Positions 12,190-21,791 are shown, numbered from the stretch's first letter. The stretch is DNA of 64,000 nt from Hydractinia symbiolongicarpus (GCF_029227915.1 NC_079875.1:22561001-22625000); one strand, 5' to 3'. Numbers and translations: made by a program. Notes: generated from the sequence alone by a model not told the origin.

Positions 12190-14040
12190 CTCGCACAAAA
12201 TAGTGCTTTGAATAGAGTGTTTTTTTTCTTAAACAGCAAGCAACAAAAAACCTTAATCCTGCCTTGTGTAGTTCTTCCATGACAGCTCCTGTTCTTATGG
12301 GAAAAAGGGGGCTAAAAATAACTTCCAAATGACATTTTGTGGGACTAATTCTATCAGATAAAAAGATATATATTCGCACAGGATTTTTTTAATATTTTTT
12401 TGCAGAAATTTGTTGAAACGTGACAAAAGTTTATTGTTGCTTGCACTGAGCAGTCGGTGAACTGATAATTAACCTGTAACAATATATAGTTAGCCGATGC
12501 AGGATATTTAGATGCTACGCCTAGTATAATTAGCTGTTAAAAGCTTCTTTGTGTTCTTTACAGCTAACTGCGTCTTTTCCATGTTTTTCCTTGAAATCAG
12601 AATAGTTTTGTTGTTTAATAATATAGACGACATATGTACTGCTAGCTACAGTAAAATTATGTCTTTTTGCACAATCGTTTCTTGTTCTTTTTCTTGGTTT
12701 TAATTGAAGCACAATTTTATGTTGATCTATATAAATATAGATGGCTATGGGGAGATCGATAACAGAGGAAAGTGAAAATTTAAGTAAAAAGATATTATAT
12801 TGTATAAGTAGCTGTATAAGCGGCTAATTATACTGTACGCACCGTATATATAATTATTCTGCATAGATAAATAGAATGTCTGTATATTTATATGGCTAGC
12901 CTTACAAATCCTGTCTATTATTTCCAGGAAAGGTCATAGCTTGGATAGGGAGTCCTAGTCCAGGGCTATGGTAGCATTCACTTACCAATATTGAATTGCC
13001 GCCAAGGGGAATCGAACCCTGTTCTCCCGCACAAAGTGCCAGAGTTATAACCACCAAGCTATGGCGCCATTAAAAACGGCTAACTATTCTGTTACTGGCT
13101 ATTATCAGTTCTCCTTGTGCCTAATTTGCTTGAAAATCTTTCTTGAGATCAACCCAAAGTATCACAAAATATTTTTCTAAGATTTCTTAGAAATGACTTG
13201 ATTTTTAAAAATCTCACGAAATATACCTGTTCATCACATCGCATGGATTTGTATCTTTGTATTAAATTCCCTTTTTTAAATCAAAGAGGCAAAGAGAGGT
13301 TAAAAAAGAGACAATATTTAAACAACCTGGTTTTAATGCAGTTATGGTAAAATTGTATTCATGTTTCTTATTTTTAAAACGTACTTTCTTTTTCTGGTCA
13401 GCTGTTATCAAACCATTCACCACCAGCATTTTCAGAAAATTTTCAACAAGAGAGTAAATTTTGAAGGCCTTAAATACTGAAATGCTAATATGTATGTATT
13501 TATTGCTGAATTAATAAACAATGAACTACTTCATCATTCAAATTGAGCTCGTTCAGAAGTTATTATATTCGAATATATTCGAAGTTTTTACATAGCAAGA
13601 TTTTTGTATTCTGGAATTTCCAAAATTTCCCTGATCACTTTTAAAAATATCCAGTTAAAGTTTTAACTGTTATTTTAGAATACTTCATATAGCTATGTAA
13701 AATTTTTATTTTTTATTTATTGAGTTGTATTTTAACATTGCAGGTTAGTTACAAAAATAGTTGAGAATCGTGATACTCGTGATTTGTTTACCCCATAATT
13801 CTCCGTTTTCAAGGTCTATTTTAAATTTCAATATCTTTCAGGCTAATAAGGGAATCTTAAAGCTGCAGGGCTTCTTGTTCTCTTTTTGCCATCCCGTTAT
13901 AAAAGAGACAAAGATCCCGGGGTCGAGGTTGAAATGTGAGTTTTGAAAATTTAAATTACTGAGTTCTATGTTTTTATTTGGCATCCCTCAAAAGGACTCA
14001 ATGAGAGATTCAGTGGATTTTTCCACGGGAATTCGGCTAG
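12190..14040 (+). mobile_element. Helitron-like element, copy A (5' boundary uncertain)
   Basis: From about 12190 it aligns by eye with 19680-21240 (copy B) and 51530-53060 (copy C): shared CACAAAATAGTGCTTT, AACCTATAACA-type, ATTTAAACAACCT and GTTCAGAAGTTATTATAT blocks. It diverges from them after GCAGGGCTT and ends instead with the hairpin GTGGATTTTTCCAC, then GGCTAG at 14040, a Helitron-type 3' terminus. The next base starts copy B with no spacer. No coding capacity. Confidence 0.6.
12893..13071 (-). mobile_element. tRNA-derived SINE, internally deleted
   Basis: On the minus strand it starts GGCGCCATAGCTTGGTGG (A-box like). A B box, GGTTCGATTCC, follows about 45 nt later, and the body ends TTTCCTGGAAATAATAGACAGG. 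It matches the copy at 47150-47480 but lacks about 150 bp of its body. The tRNA-like head cannot form an intact tRNA with a normal acceptor stem, so it is a SINE, not a tRNA gene. Confidence 0.7.
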
Positions 14041-14050
14041 TCTCTTTAAT

Positions 14051-14266
14051 TGCGCCCCGCCGAAGGGGCGCACATTTAGTGGACCGCGGGTATATAGTGT
14101 TTGTTGCGCCCCGCCGAAGGGGCGCACATTTAGTGGACCGCGGGTATATAGTGTTTGTTGCGCCCCGCCGAAGGGGCGCACATTTAGTGGACCGCGGGTA
14201 TATAGTGTTTGTTGCGCCCCGCCGAAGGGGCGCACATTTAGTGGACCGCGGGTATATAGTGTTTGT
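14051..14266. repeat. Four perfect tandem copies of a 54-bp unit
   Basis: Units start at 14051, 14105, 14159 and 14213. Each has the hairpin GCGCCCCGCCGAAGGGGCGC and ends TATATAGTGTTTGT. Because 54 is divisible by 3, all frames stay open and give spurious repetitive peptides on both strands. Copy C at 50022 has one unit. Confidence 0.95.
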
Positions 14267-14484
14267 TTTATGTATGGGAGAAGTTTTTTTCTTACTCTCA
14301 ACTTCGCGGGGGAACTTCGGCTCGAACATCCAACCTAGGTTTGATATAACACAACCTGTGTGTTTGGTACCATCAAGACAAAAATAACACTGATCGAGCA
14401 AAACTTATCTTGTCTCGGTTTCTTTGTTGTCTCTGAAGATTTAACTGCCATAAAAAATATTAATCGAGATTCTTTTGTTATGTT

Positions 14485-14582
14485 AATTTTATTTCATAAA
14501 ATCTCAATCGATCTAATACTGGATTCTTACAACCCAACCGGCTCCACTACACAAAGCTAGTGGAGCCCGGACCTCCTTCCTC
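14485..14582. repeat. Left inverted terminal repeat of the DIRS element
   Basis: The reverse complement of 18592-18689, essentially identical over 98 bp. It contains TAATACTGGATTCTTACAAC and ends in CCGGACCTCCTTCCTC. It includes a small palindrome, ATTTTATTTCATAAAAT, near its outer end. Confidence 0.95.
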
Positions 14583-14708
14583 TTTCAACTTCTTCGCGAT
14601 CGAGATTGGAGCTCCGGTTATATCAATATTTGTTTACAAGTTATTATCAAGTTATTTAACCGCAATCATTAAAATATTTGTTATATATTTTATTATACCA
14701 TTATCATT

Positions 14709-17700
14709 ATGGAATCAACATCTTATGCTGCAAGTATTTCTGTCGACCAAGAAGGTGACAGTGATACTTCAAGAACTTCTGTGGTTGACGATACCATAGC
14801 ATACGACACGCCACATGGCAAGAGAAAGGCTGCTGATCAGCTTGAGAGCGATCAGTATAAGCGCTTTAAAATCACTAGGGAAGAGGATATCCACAAGTGG
14901 TCTCTTCCTAATGATTTAGCCTCTTATGCAAACGATGCATCCGAGGAATTCATCCCAGAGAAAGAACTAAAGGAGCAAGTGCTGTTGGAGGCTCCCCGAC
15001 CAGTGAACTTGGATCCGATAAAGGTTTTGGACGAGGCTTTATCCAACAATCTAAAAAAGGATCATCCACAAAGCCTCGAAATGGATCGAGTGCTCAAAAA
15101 AGTTCAGGAAAAGGTGGGTGATATAATGGGCCCACTATCCAAAGTTTGGATGATGGTGGAGCAGGTACGAACTGCTGGAGATGAGGAAAATCTTCCCCCT
15201 CCTGAAGAAGTAGCTTCAGCGGTAGAAAAAACAGTAACAATGGTGGGTCAATGTATCAACATTTTAACGTATGAGCGTCGAAAGAACATCTTATCCGCTA
15301 CAGCAAACCTTTCAGCTGCACAAGCATCAACAACATTAAAAGAGAAAGCCTCGCTGCTACAACTTCATGATGATGAACTGTTTGGGAAGAAATACCGCGA
15401 ACACATGGCTGATTTAAACAAGACAATTAAGCAAGATGTTATGGTTACAGCCGAGAAAATTTCAACCAGCAATAGAAGGTGGCCAAAGAAGCAGCCCTTT
15501 CTTGGTGGCCCCTCCCATTCAAAAAAGAACGGTGGGGGGCATTCCAGCTACAAACCAAGGCAACCATATTATAAAGGTATCTACTTTTCTACAACTAGAA
15601 AAGGATCCTTTTCTCAACAATCAAAAGTTGCAACCACTTCCACAAATCGAAAATTGGGTGAACTTGGAGGATCTTACTCAAGTTCACCCTGCCATAAAAA
15701 ATCTGTTCTCAGGGTGGCAGATCCCAATTGTACCCTTAGCAGGACGCCTAAAACATTTTCTTCCTGCTTGGAAAAAGTTAACACAGGACAAAGATATCCT
15801 GTCAGTCATACAAGGGTTCAAAATACCCCTTATTTCGAAGCCAACACAGGCAATAATACCTCATTCTCCTGTTCGAAATCTAATAGACAAAAAGTTAATA
15901 GATGGGGAAGTGGCAGACATGTTGAGAAAAGGAGCCATTTCGAAAGTAGCTCCCACAGAGGGGCAGTTTCTAAGCAATCTGTTTTTAGTAAAAAAGAAAG
16001 ATGGAGGAAATCGACCAGTAATAAACCTCAAGCATTTAAACAAATTTGTTCCTTACGAACACTTCAAAATGGAGGGTTTGCACTCACTGAAATTCCTATT
16101 AAACAAAGGCGATTGGATGTGCAAGTTGGATCTGAAAGATGCCTATTTCAGTGTTCCACTGCACAATTTCTCCAGAAAATTTGTGAGGTTCGAGTGGTCA
16201 GGCAACCTATACGAATTCCTCTGTCTTTGTTTTGGCTTGGCTCCAGCTCCACGGATTTTTACGAAGTTATTGAAAATTCCCATGGCAGTCCTTCGTCGTT
16301 TAATGATAAGAATTGTAATTTACTTAGACGACATGTTAATTTTGGGACGGTCCAGAGAGGAGGTCCTTATGGCACGAGACACATTGATTTTTCTGTTACA
16401 AAATCTGGGCTTTTTAATAAATTTGAAAAAGTCTGTCTTGGAGCCAACCCAGAAAATAGAGTTCTTGGGAATGTCTGTGGATTCAGTAACCATGTCTCTT
16501 TATCTAACAAGGGAGAAAGTTACCAAAATACAGACGCAGTGCTTGAGTTTGTACAAGACAAGAAAAGCCACTATTCTGGAGCTAACTCAATTAATAGGGG
16601 TTCTGTCTTCCACCATACAAGCAGTTCTTCCGGCTCGTCTAGAGTTTCGTTTTCTACAACAGCAACAAATTCAAAGTCTAAAAGTATCGAAATCTTATGC
16701 CACCCTAGTGCATTTAAAAAGGGAATCTCTGGAAGAACTTCTATGGTGGGTGAACAATCTAAAATTGTACAATGGGCGTTCCCTTATGCAACCTCAAGCA
16801 CAAAGTTTGTTACAGACAGATGCTTCCCTAAAAGGTTGGGGAGCAGTTTGTCAAGAGACCAGGACAGGAGGCATGTGGTCCCAGACGGAACAGATTCTTC
16901 ATATAAATGTTTTGGAATTGCTTGCAATCAAATTAGCACTTCTGTCTTTTCACAAAATGAAACAATTTGCATCAGTTCACATTCAGACAGACAACATGAC
17001 AGCTTTGTCTTACCTTCTCAAAATGGGAGGAACAAAAAATTTAACTATGATAAAAATAGCCAAGGAAATTTGGGCTTTCCTATTACTCCACAAGATCACG
17101 ATTACTGCAGAGTACCTCCCAGGTTGTCTAAATATCAAGGCGGACTGGGAGTCTCGACATACCCAGGACTCAGCAGAATGGAAGCTTTGTCCTGTGGTTT
17201 TCAAAACAATTTGTCAGAGAATAGGATATCCCAAATTGGATCTGTTTGCCTCCCGTCTATCACATCAACTTCCAATGTATTATTCTTGGAAGCTGGACCC
17301 TCACAGTCTGGGTACAGATGCATTTCACCAAAAGTGGAATCAAAAGTGTCTTTATGCATTTCCTCCTTTTGCTCTGATCCACAGAGTTCTAAAAAAAGTA
17401 GAAGAGGAACAGGTTCATTTTCTGATTTTGATCACACCAACATGGCAGTCACAAACATGGTATCCCGAAGTGTTACGTCTGTCAGTGAGAAATCCCTTTC
17501 TTCTTCCTATGCAGAGAAATCTTTTACAAAATCCAAAAATGGAAAACCACCCCATGGTAGTGACAGGGGCTCTACGGTTAGCTGCTTGGATAGTTTCAGG
17601 GGAAAACTCCTTGAGGAAGGAATTTCACCAGAGGCTTCCAATCTTATCATTGCTTCCAGAAGAAAGGGTACTAATGCAAATTATTCATCGTCCTGGAATA

Positions 17701-18593
17701 AGTGGGCTAGCTGGTGTGGTCAAAAACAGGTTGATCCATTTCAATGCCCTATAAATTTTGTAATAAATTATTTAGGGGAGTTATTCAAAAAGGGTTATGA
17801 ATATAGAACTATTTGTTCCCATAGATCAGCCATTTCAGCCTTTCACGATAAGATTCAAGGAAGGCCTATAGGAGAACACCCTAAAGTTATTTCTCTTATA
17901 TCAGGTGTTTTTAATGAAAAGCCTCCTCAACCAAAGCACACTTTTATTTGGGATGTTCAGGTGGTCATAGATTACATTAAACAAAAATTTAAAGATAACA
18001 GACAAATATCTATAAGATCTTTGTCTTTAAAACTTACAATGCTGTTAGCTTTAACTTCAGCTTCTAGGGTGTTGGGTATTCATAATCTGGATATAAAATT
18101 TATGACTAAGACTAATGATCAATATACGTTTACTTTTAATAAACTCCATAAGTCGTGGAGACAAGGACAACCAAATCCATCTATTGTTTTTGTCAGTTAT
18201 CCAGAAGATGAAGACCTTTGTGTGTTTAATGCATTGACCGTTTATTTAGAACGCACCAGTGAATGGAGGAATGCAAGTGGTGCTTCACAGTTATTAATTA
18301 GTACTATTAGTCCTCATAAGGGTGTGGTCAGCTCTACAATAGCTGGCTGGATTAAAACCGTGCTAAAGGAGGCAGGGATTGATACTACTAAGTTTTCTGC
18401 CCATTCTACCAGATCAGCTTCAACATCAAAAGCAGAACTATCAGGACTCTCTGTAAAGGATATTCTAGAGAGAGGGTCATGGTCTAAGGAATCCACATGG
18501 CAACGTTTTTATAGAAAGGAAATTTGTTCTAATGCCAAATACAAAAACTTTCAGAATTCTGTTTTTAAGAGGGGCCAAAACGCTACGAACTGA
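14709..18593 (+). CDS. DIRS ORF: Gag-like N-terminus continuous with C-terminal tyrosine recombinase, 1294 aa
   Basis: Starts at an ATG. Residues 1-290 are hydrophilic and Gag-like, ending in a basic Gly/Ser/Lys-rich stretch that may bind nucleic acid. Residues about 290-960 are the out-of-frame reading of the RT region: Ser-rich and without a domain I recognise. From about residue 960 the frame is a tyrosine recombinase, the enzyme that inserts the circular DNA copy. The catalytic set can be read: Arg1120 (SASR), His1232 and Arg1235 (HSTR), Tyr1268 (RFYRKE). The stop is inside the right ITR. The frame stays open for 3.9 kb although RT uses the +1 frame over 2.3 kb of it. Whether one polyprotein is made, or the recombinase is translated from an internal start, cannot be told from sequence. 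Confidence 0.85.
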   Translation: MESTSYAASISVDQEGDSDTSRTSVVDDTIAYDTPHGKRKAADQLESDQYKRFKITREEDIHKWSLPNDLASYANDASEEFIPEKELKEQVLLEAPRPVNLDPIKVLDEALSNNLKKDHPQSLEMDRVLKKVQEKVGDIMGPLSKVWMMVEQVRTAGDEENLPPPEEVASAVEKTVTMVGQCINILTYERRKNILSATANLSAAQASTTLKEKASLLQLHDDELFGKKYREHMADLNKTIKQDVMVTAEKISTSNRRWPKKQPFLGGPSHSKKNGGGHSSYKPRQPYYKGIYFSTTRKGSFSQQSKVATTSTNRKLGELGGSYSSSPCHKKSVLRVADPNCTLSRTPKTFSSCLEKVNTGQRYPVSHTRVQNTPYFEANTGNNTSFSCSKSNRQKVNRWGSGRHVEKRSHFESSSHRGAVSKQSVFSKKERWRKSTSNKPQAFKQICSLRTLQNGGFALTEIPIKQRRLDVQVGSERCLFQCSTAQFLQKICEVRVVRQPIRIPLSLFWLGSSSTDFYEVIENSHGSPSSFNDKNCNLLRRHVNFGTVQRGGPYGTRHIDFSVTKSGLFNKFEKVCLGANPENRVLGNVCGFSNHVSLSNKGESYQNTDAVLEFVQDKKSHYSGANSINRGSVFHHTSSSSGSSRVSFSTTATNSKSKSIEILCHPSAFKKGISGRTSMVGEQSKIVQWAFPYATSSTKFVTDRCFPKRLGSSLSRDQDRRHVVPDGTDSSYKCFGIACNQISTSVFSQNETICISSHSDRQHDSFVLPSQNGRNKKFNYDKNSQGNLGFPITPQDHDYCRVPPRLSKYQGGLGVSTYPGLSRMEALSCGFQNNLSENRISQIGSVCLPSITSTSNVLFLEAGPSQSGYRCISPKVESKVSLCISSFCSDPQSSKKSRRGTGSFSDFDHTNMAVTNMVSRSVTSVSEKSLSSSYAEKSFTKSKNGKPPHGSDRGSTVSCLDSFRGKLLEEGISPEASNLIIASRRKGTNANYSSSWNKWASWCGQKQVDPFQCPINFVINYLGELFKKGYEYRTICSHRSAISAFHDKIQGRPIGEHPKVISLISGVFNEKPPQPKHTFIWDVQVVIDYIKQKFKDNRQISIRSLSLKLTMLLALTSASRVLGIHNLDIKFMTKTNDQYTFTFNKLHKSWRQGQPNPSIVFVSYPEDEDLCVFNALTVYLERTSEWRNASGASQLLISTISPHKGVVSSTIAGWIKTVLKEAGIDTTKFSAHSTRSASTSKAELSGLSVKDILERGSWSKESTWQRFYRKEICSNAKYKNFQNSVFKRGQNATN
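15436..17754 (+). CDS. DIRS reverse transcriptase/RNase H, 772 aa, overlapping in +1
   Basis: Starts at ATG 15436. RT motifs: KKKDGGNRPVINLKHLN, WMCKLDLKDAYFSVPL, FGLAPAPRIFTKLLK and YLDDML (Tyr at residue 296, the catalytic Asp pair), then FLGM. RNase H: QTDASLKGWGA, HINVLELLAI and QTDNMTALSYL at about residues 460-530, then EYLPGCLNIKADWESR. The C-terminal part, with DLFASRLSHQ and YSWKLDPHS, is the conserved tail of DIRS pol proteins. It copies element RNA into DNA. The frame is wholly inside the longer Gag/recombinase frame, so translation needs an internal start or a frameshift near 15436-15560. No internal stop is seen. Confidence 0.92.
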   Translation: MLWLQPRKFQPAIEGGQRSSPFLVAPPIQKRTVGGIPATNQGNHIIKVSTFLQLEKDPFLNNQKLQPLPQIENWVNLEDLTQVHPAIKNLFSGWQIPIVPLAGRLKHFLPAWKKLTQDKDILSVIQGFKIPLISKPTQAIIPHSPVRNLIDKKLIDGEVADMLRKGAISKVAPTEGQFLSNLFLVKKKDGGNRPVINLKHLNKFVPYEHFKMEGLHSLKFLLNKGDWMCKLDLKDAYFSVPLHNFSRKFVRFEWSGNLYEFLCLCFGLAPAPRIFTKLLKIPMAVLRRLMIRIVIYLDDMLILGRSREEVLMARDTLIFLLQNLGFLINLKKSVLEPTQKIEFLGMSVDSVTMSLYLTREKVTKIQTQCLSLYKTRKATILELTQLIGVLSSTIQAVLPARLEFRFLQQQQIQSLKVSKSYATLVHLKRESLEELLWWVNNLKLYNGRSLMQPQAQSLLQTDASLKGWGAVCQETRTGGMWSQTEQILHINVLELLAIKLALLSFHKMKQFASVHIQTDNMTALSYLLKMGGTKNLTMIKIAKEIWAFLLLHKITITAEYLPGCLNIKADWESRHTQDSAEWKLCPVVFKTICQRIGYPKLDLFASRLSHQLPMYYSWKLDPHSLGTDAFHQKWNQKCLYAFPPFALIHRVLKKVEEEQVHFLILITPTWQSQTWYPEVLRLSVRNPFLLPMQRNLLQNPKMENHPMVVTGALRLAAWIVSGENSLRKEFHQRLPILSLLPEERVLMQIIHRPGISGLAGVVKNRLIHFNAL

Positions 18594-18689
18594 GGAAGGA
18601 GGTCCGGGCTCCACTAGCTTTGTGTAGTGGAGCCGGTTGGGTTGTAAGAATCCAGTATTAGATCGATTGAGATTTTATGAAATAAAATT
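18592..18689. repeat. Right inverted terminal repeat of the DIRS element
   Basis: Mirror of 14485-14582. It overlaps the last codon and stop of the recombinase frame. It contains GTTGTAAGAATCCAGTATTAGATC (18641-18664), which recurs in direct orientation at 19171-19194. Confidence 0.95.
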
Positions 18690-19266
18690 GAAGAATTACG
18701 TAAGGGCGCGAAGCGCCCGCAATGTAATTCGGATTTTATGAATAAAATCGAAAGAAGATCTAATACTGCCCACCCACCCACGCCTTAACATAAATGGTTT
18801 CATGTTTCATTTTAGATACACGTAACAACAATTTTCATAACTACAATCCCAACTACAAGGCTCGACGTGCAACACATTGGCGTAGATAAATAATGGACGC
18901 GTCACTTTATGTATATAGTTTAGAGTCATTTTGTGAATATTTTCTACAACCTTAATAGGTTATGGTTGTTTTTTGTTTTGTTTTAACCCGTTATTCCTAC
19001 ATAAAGTCTGTGAGCAAATGTTCAAATCAATAGGAACTAGCGCTACCTATGTTTGTACATGTAAAGACATTTGTTTTAAATTTCACGGTCACACGGCCGT
19101 TTGCTGCATGCGGAAACTGCGTGTGTTCTGCGTTGCAACGCATTGAGCTTCCATGTAGATCGCCGATTAGGTTGTAAGAATCCAGTATTAGATCTTCTTT
19201 CGATTTTATTCATAAAATCCGAATTACATTGCGGGCGCTTCGCGCCCTTACGTAATTCTTCAATTT
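18685..19266. mobile_element. Palindromic mini-element with 84-bp perfect inverted repeats
   Basis: Arms 18685-18768 and 19183-19266 are perfect reverse complements. Each contains the GC-rich hairpin GGGCGCGAAGCGCCC and the palindrome GATTTTATTCATAAAATC. About 414 bp lie between them without an ORF. The left arm overlaps the outer bases of the DIRS right ITR. The shared 24-bp block with that ITR suggests a non-autonomous DIRS relative, or the element into whose end DIRS inserted. Confidence 0.75.
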
Positions 19267-21500
19267 AAAGCTTTGTAATATTGTCTCGTTTAATATGCTT
19301 AAATGTCACTGCAGCCCACGTGAATTTATCTTCAAGAAAAGGTTTGTTTTTCTTTGTCCAAGTTGTTTCGAAACTTGTTAACAGTAAGTAGAAGGATTAC
19401 TTATATTTTATATGAAATTAAACTCAGAACGGTTTATGGCGTTGATCCAAAGGCCGCAATTTATAAATGCATCACAATTTAAAGTCAATCAAGAACAGAA
19501 CATTCCCTGTATGGCCATGACTAAAACTGCTTGCATTTTGTTGGTCTTCCCTTGCCGATGGTCTGGCTTGTCGTAATAGCTTTAATGATGTAGCTAGGGA
19601 GCTAAATACTTATTTTTAAATTCTTGCATTTTATAAGTTAATAGTCGTAAAACTACTCTCACTTGTACTACAGCTATCAAACTAGAACTGCACAAAATAG
19701 TGCTTTCATTAGAGTCCCTTTTTTCAGAAGCAACAAAAAACTTTTATCCTGCCCTGTGTAATTTTATCAACGAGGGTGCTGATAAGCCACATACACCGTA
19801 AAAAGTATAGGCGTTTTGGGTGAGTAAAATAACTTCTAAAGGAACCTTTGTGAGGCTGCTATCATGTATTCTTGCGGTCAGAATGTTCTCCTTCGTTGCT
19901 ATCCGATGGAGAACAAAGTGGACTTTTCACGGTCAAACCTTCAAAGTAGCAACCTTACTTAAACAGAATTTACAAGTAAAACGTCGTTAAAATGTCGCAA
20001 AATGGCAAAAATTAAGCAGTATCTAAAACATATTAAAGATTTGACTAAAAAAAAAGAATTCCTTGAAAAATCCAGTATTGTATATATGAAGATTTCACCA
20101 CAAAAACATTAATTACGGCATTTGTACCCCATTTCATAATGGCTGCCCGTGATTGGTTGACACGAATCCGACCGCAAGAATATATATAAAAAGATATTTG
20201 TTGAATCATGAAAAAATATTGTTGTTCATTGCACGGAACAGTCAAGTTGAACTGATAAATTAACCAATAACATAACATAGTTAGCCCTTGCAGTACAACT
20301 AGACGCTACCCACAGTATGTTACAGGTTTCTTTGTTTTCTTCCCTTTTTCATGTTTTTTCTTGAAATTATAAATGATGTTGATTTATCAAATCTGACAAA
20401 TTTATTAATTGAGTGTCTACCCTTTTTTGTATCAATTTGTTGAATTCAATTCGAAAACAATGACCAATCAATTTCCTCGATAATAAACAATCAAATTTGT
20501 AAAATTCAATAAATCGATTTCAACAAAATAAGTCCTGTATTGTCCACAGGTTTGAAAATCTTGTATCGCCTGCTTAATATTATACTTGTTTAACAATGAT
20601 ATCAAAGCCAGCTTGACTAAATTTATATATATATTTTTATTTATATAGTATACCTTTTGTGTATCACGTGGCATTGATTTGTATCTTTTTAATAAATTCT
20701 AACTTTAAATCAGATAAGTAGACAATAATTAAACAACCTAGTATTAATTCAGTTCTGGTAAAATTGTATTCTTCTTTCTCAATTTTAAATATACTTTCTT
20801 TTTCAGATCATTTGTTATCAAACCATGCACCATCAGCAGTTTCGAAAAATCTTCAACGAGAGAAATGTTTAAGGATTTTATTGGTAACTTAACAGAGTAA
20901 TAATTCATTGAAATTGAAATTGTTCAGAAGTTATTATATATATTTCGAATCGTGAAGTTCATACATAGCAATCCTGCATCCTGGAATTTTCGAGATCAGT
21001 TATAAAAAAATCCAGTTAAAGTTTTAACTATTGTTTTAGAATATATACTATATATATGTAAAAAAAAAATTATTTTTTATTTATCAAGTTGTATTTTACG
21101 TTAATTACAATAATAATTGAGAATTAGGATACTTATGATGTGTTTATATACCCCATTGTTCTCCGTTTTAAAGTCTACTTCAAATTTCAGAATCTTTTAG
21201 GCTAATGACGGAAATCTTCAAGTCGCAGGGCTTTTTATTTAAAAATTTTCCCATGGGCAATAAGCTTATTCACAAGCCTCTATGCAATTCCGTACTGCAT
21301 TTCTATCATATATTCGTCATATTTGGCGGAAAATGTTTCAGCAGAATAGCTTTCAGACACAATTTGTTATTACAACACTGCAGTTTTTATAGATTTCAAA
21401 CGTCCACCATTTTCCATTTTAATTTTAAATCCCGTTCTAAATTTGAATGTTTGAAATCGTTATTAGTAATTCGGGGCGCATTAGTGGTAACTATGGCTAG

Positions 21501-21668
21501 TAATAGCCGTCGTCTGTGTCTCCGCGAAAGCCGCGTCCCGTAGCGGAAACACGAAATTTTAAAAGTGCGCACCAATACCAAATGCGATATATTTTTGTCC
21601 ACTTTGTTGCAACGGGTTAATTTAAAGGACGGGTGAACCGGTGGATTTTTCCACGGGTTAACGACTAG
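21501..21668 (+). mobile_element. Mini Helitron-like element, 168 bp
   Basis: Starts right after the CTAG of copy B, with TAATAGCCGTCGTCTG (the TCTCTT leader seen in relatives is missing). It ends with GGTGGATTTTTCCACGGG and CGACTAG at 21668. Confidence 0.65.
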
Positions 21669-21791
21669 TCTCTTTAATAATAGCCGTATTTTGTCTGTCT
21701 GTCCGCGATAGGCGAGTCCCCTGGCGGAAACACGAAATGCGATATATAAAGGACGGGAGACCCCGTTGATTTTTCCACGGGTAACGGCTAG
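21669..21791 (+). mobile_element. Mini Helitron-like element, 123 bp
   Basis: Starts TCTCTTTAATAATAGCCG directly after the CTAG at 21668. It ends with the hairpin GTTGATTTTTCCAC and GGCTAG at 21791, followed by T. It closely matches the element at 6847-6958. Confidence 0.7.

Larger units (their letters stand above)
14485..18689 (+). mobile_element. DIRS-like tyrosine-recombinase retrotransposon, apparently intact, 4.2 kb
   Basis: Bounded by 98-bp inverted terminal repeats (14485-14582 and 18592-18689). It carries a Gag-like plus tyrosine recombinase frame and an overlapping RT/RNase H frame. No integrase, aspartic protease or target-site duplication is seen, as expected for DIRS elements, which integrate by a tyrosine recombinase. 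Uninterrupted frames and near-perfect ITRs suggest a recent insertion. It sits inside Helitron copy B; copy C (50288-50310) preserves the unoccupied site. Confidence 0.92.
14041..21500 (+). mobile_element. Helitron-like element, copy B, interrupted by a DIRS retrotransposon
   Basis: The 5' end TCTCTTTAAT at 14041 abuts the CTAG end of copy A; the 3' end is ACTATGGCTAG at 21500. Removing 14485-19266 leaves about 2.7 kb collinear with 50022-53529 (copy C, minus its own insertions). Its 3' end lacks the GTGGATTTTTCCAC hairpin of the other copies and instead has GGGGCGCATTAGTGG close to CTAG. No transposase. Confidence 0.6.

Noticed and set aside
14051-14266. Regular repeats resembling a CRISPR array
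   Set aside because: Repeats are directly contiguous with no unique spacers, and this is animal DNA.
13966-14401. Open frames of 111-139 codons on both strands with repeated peptides
   Set aside because: They exist only because a 54-bp unit (divisible by 3) repeats four times; both strands are open at once.
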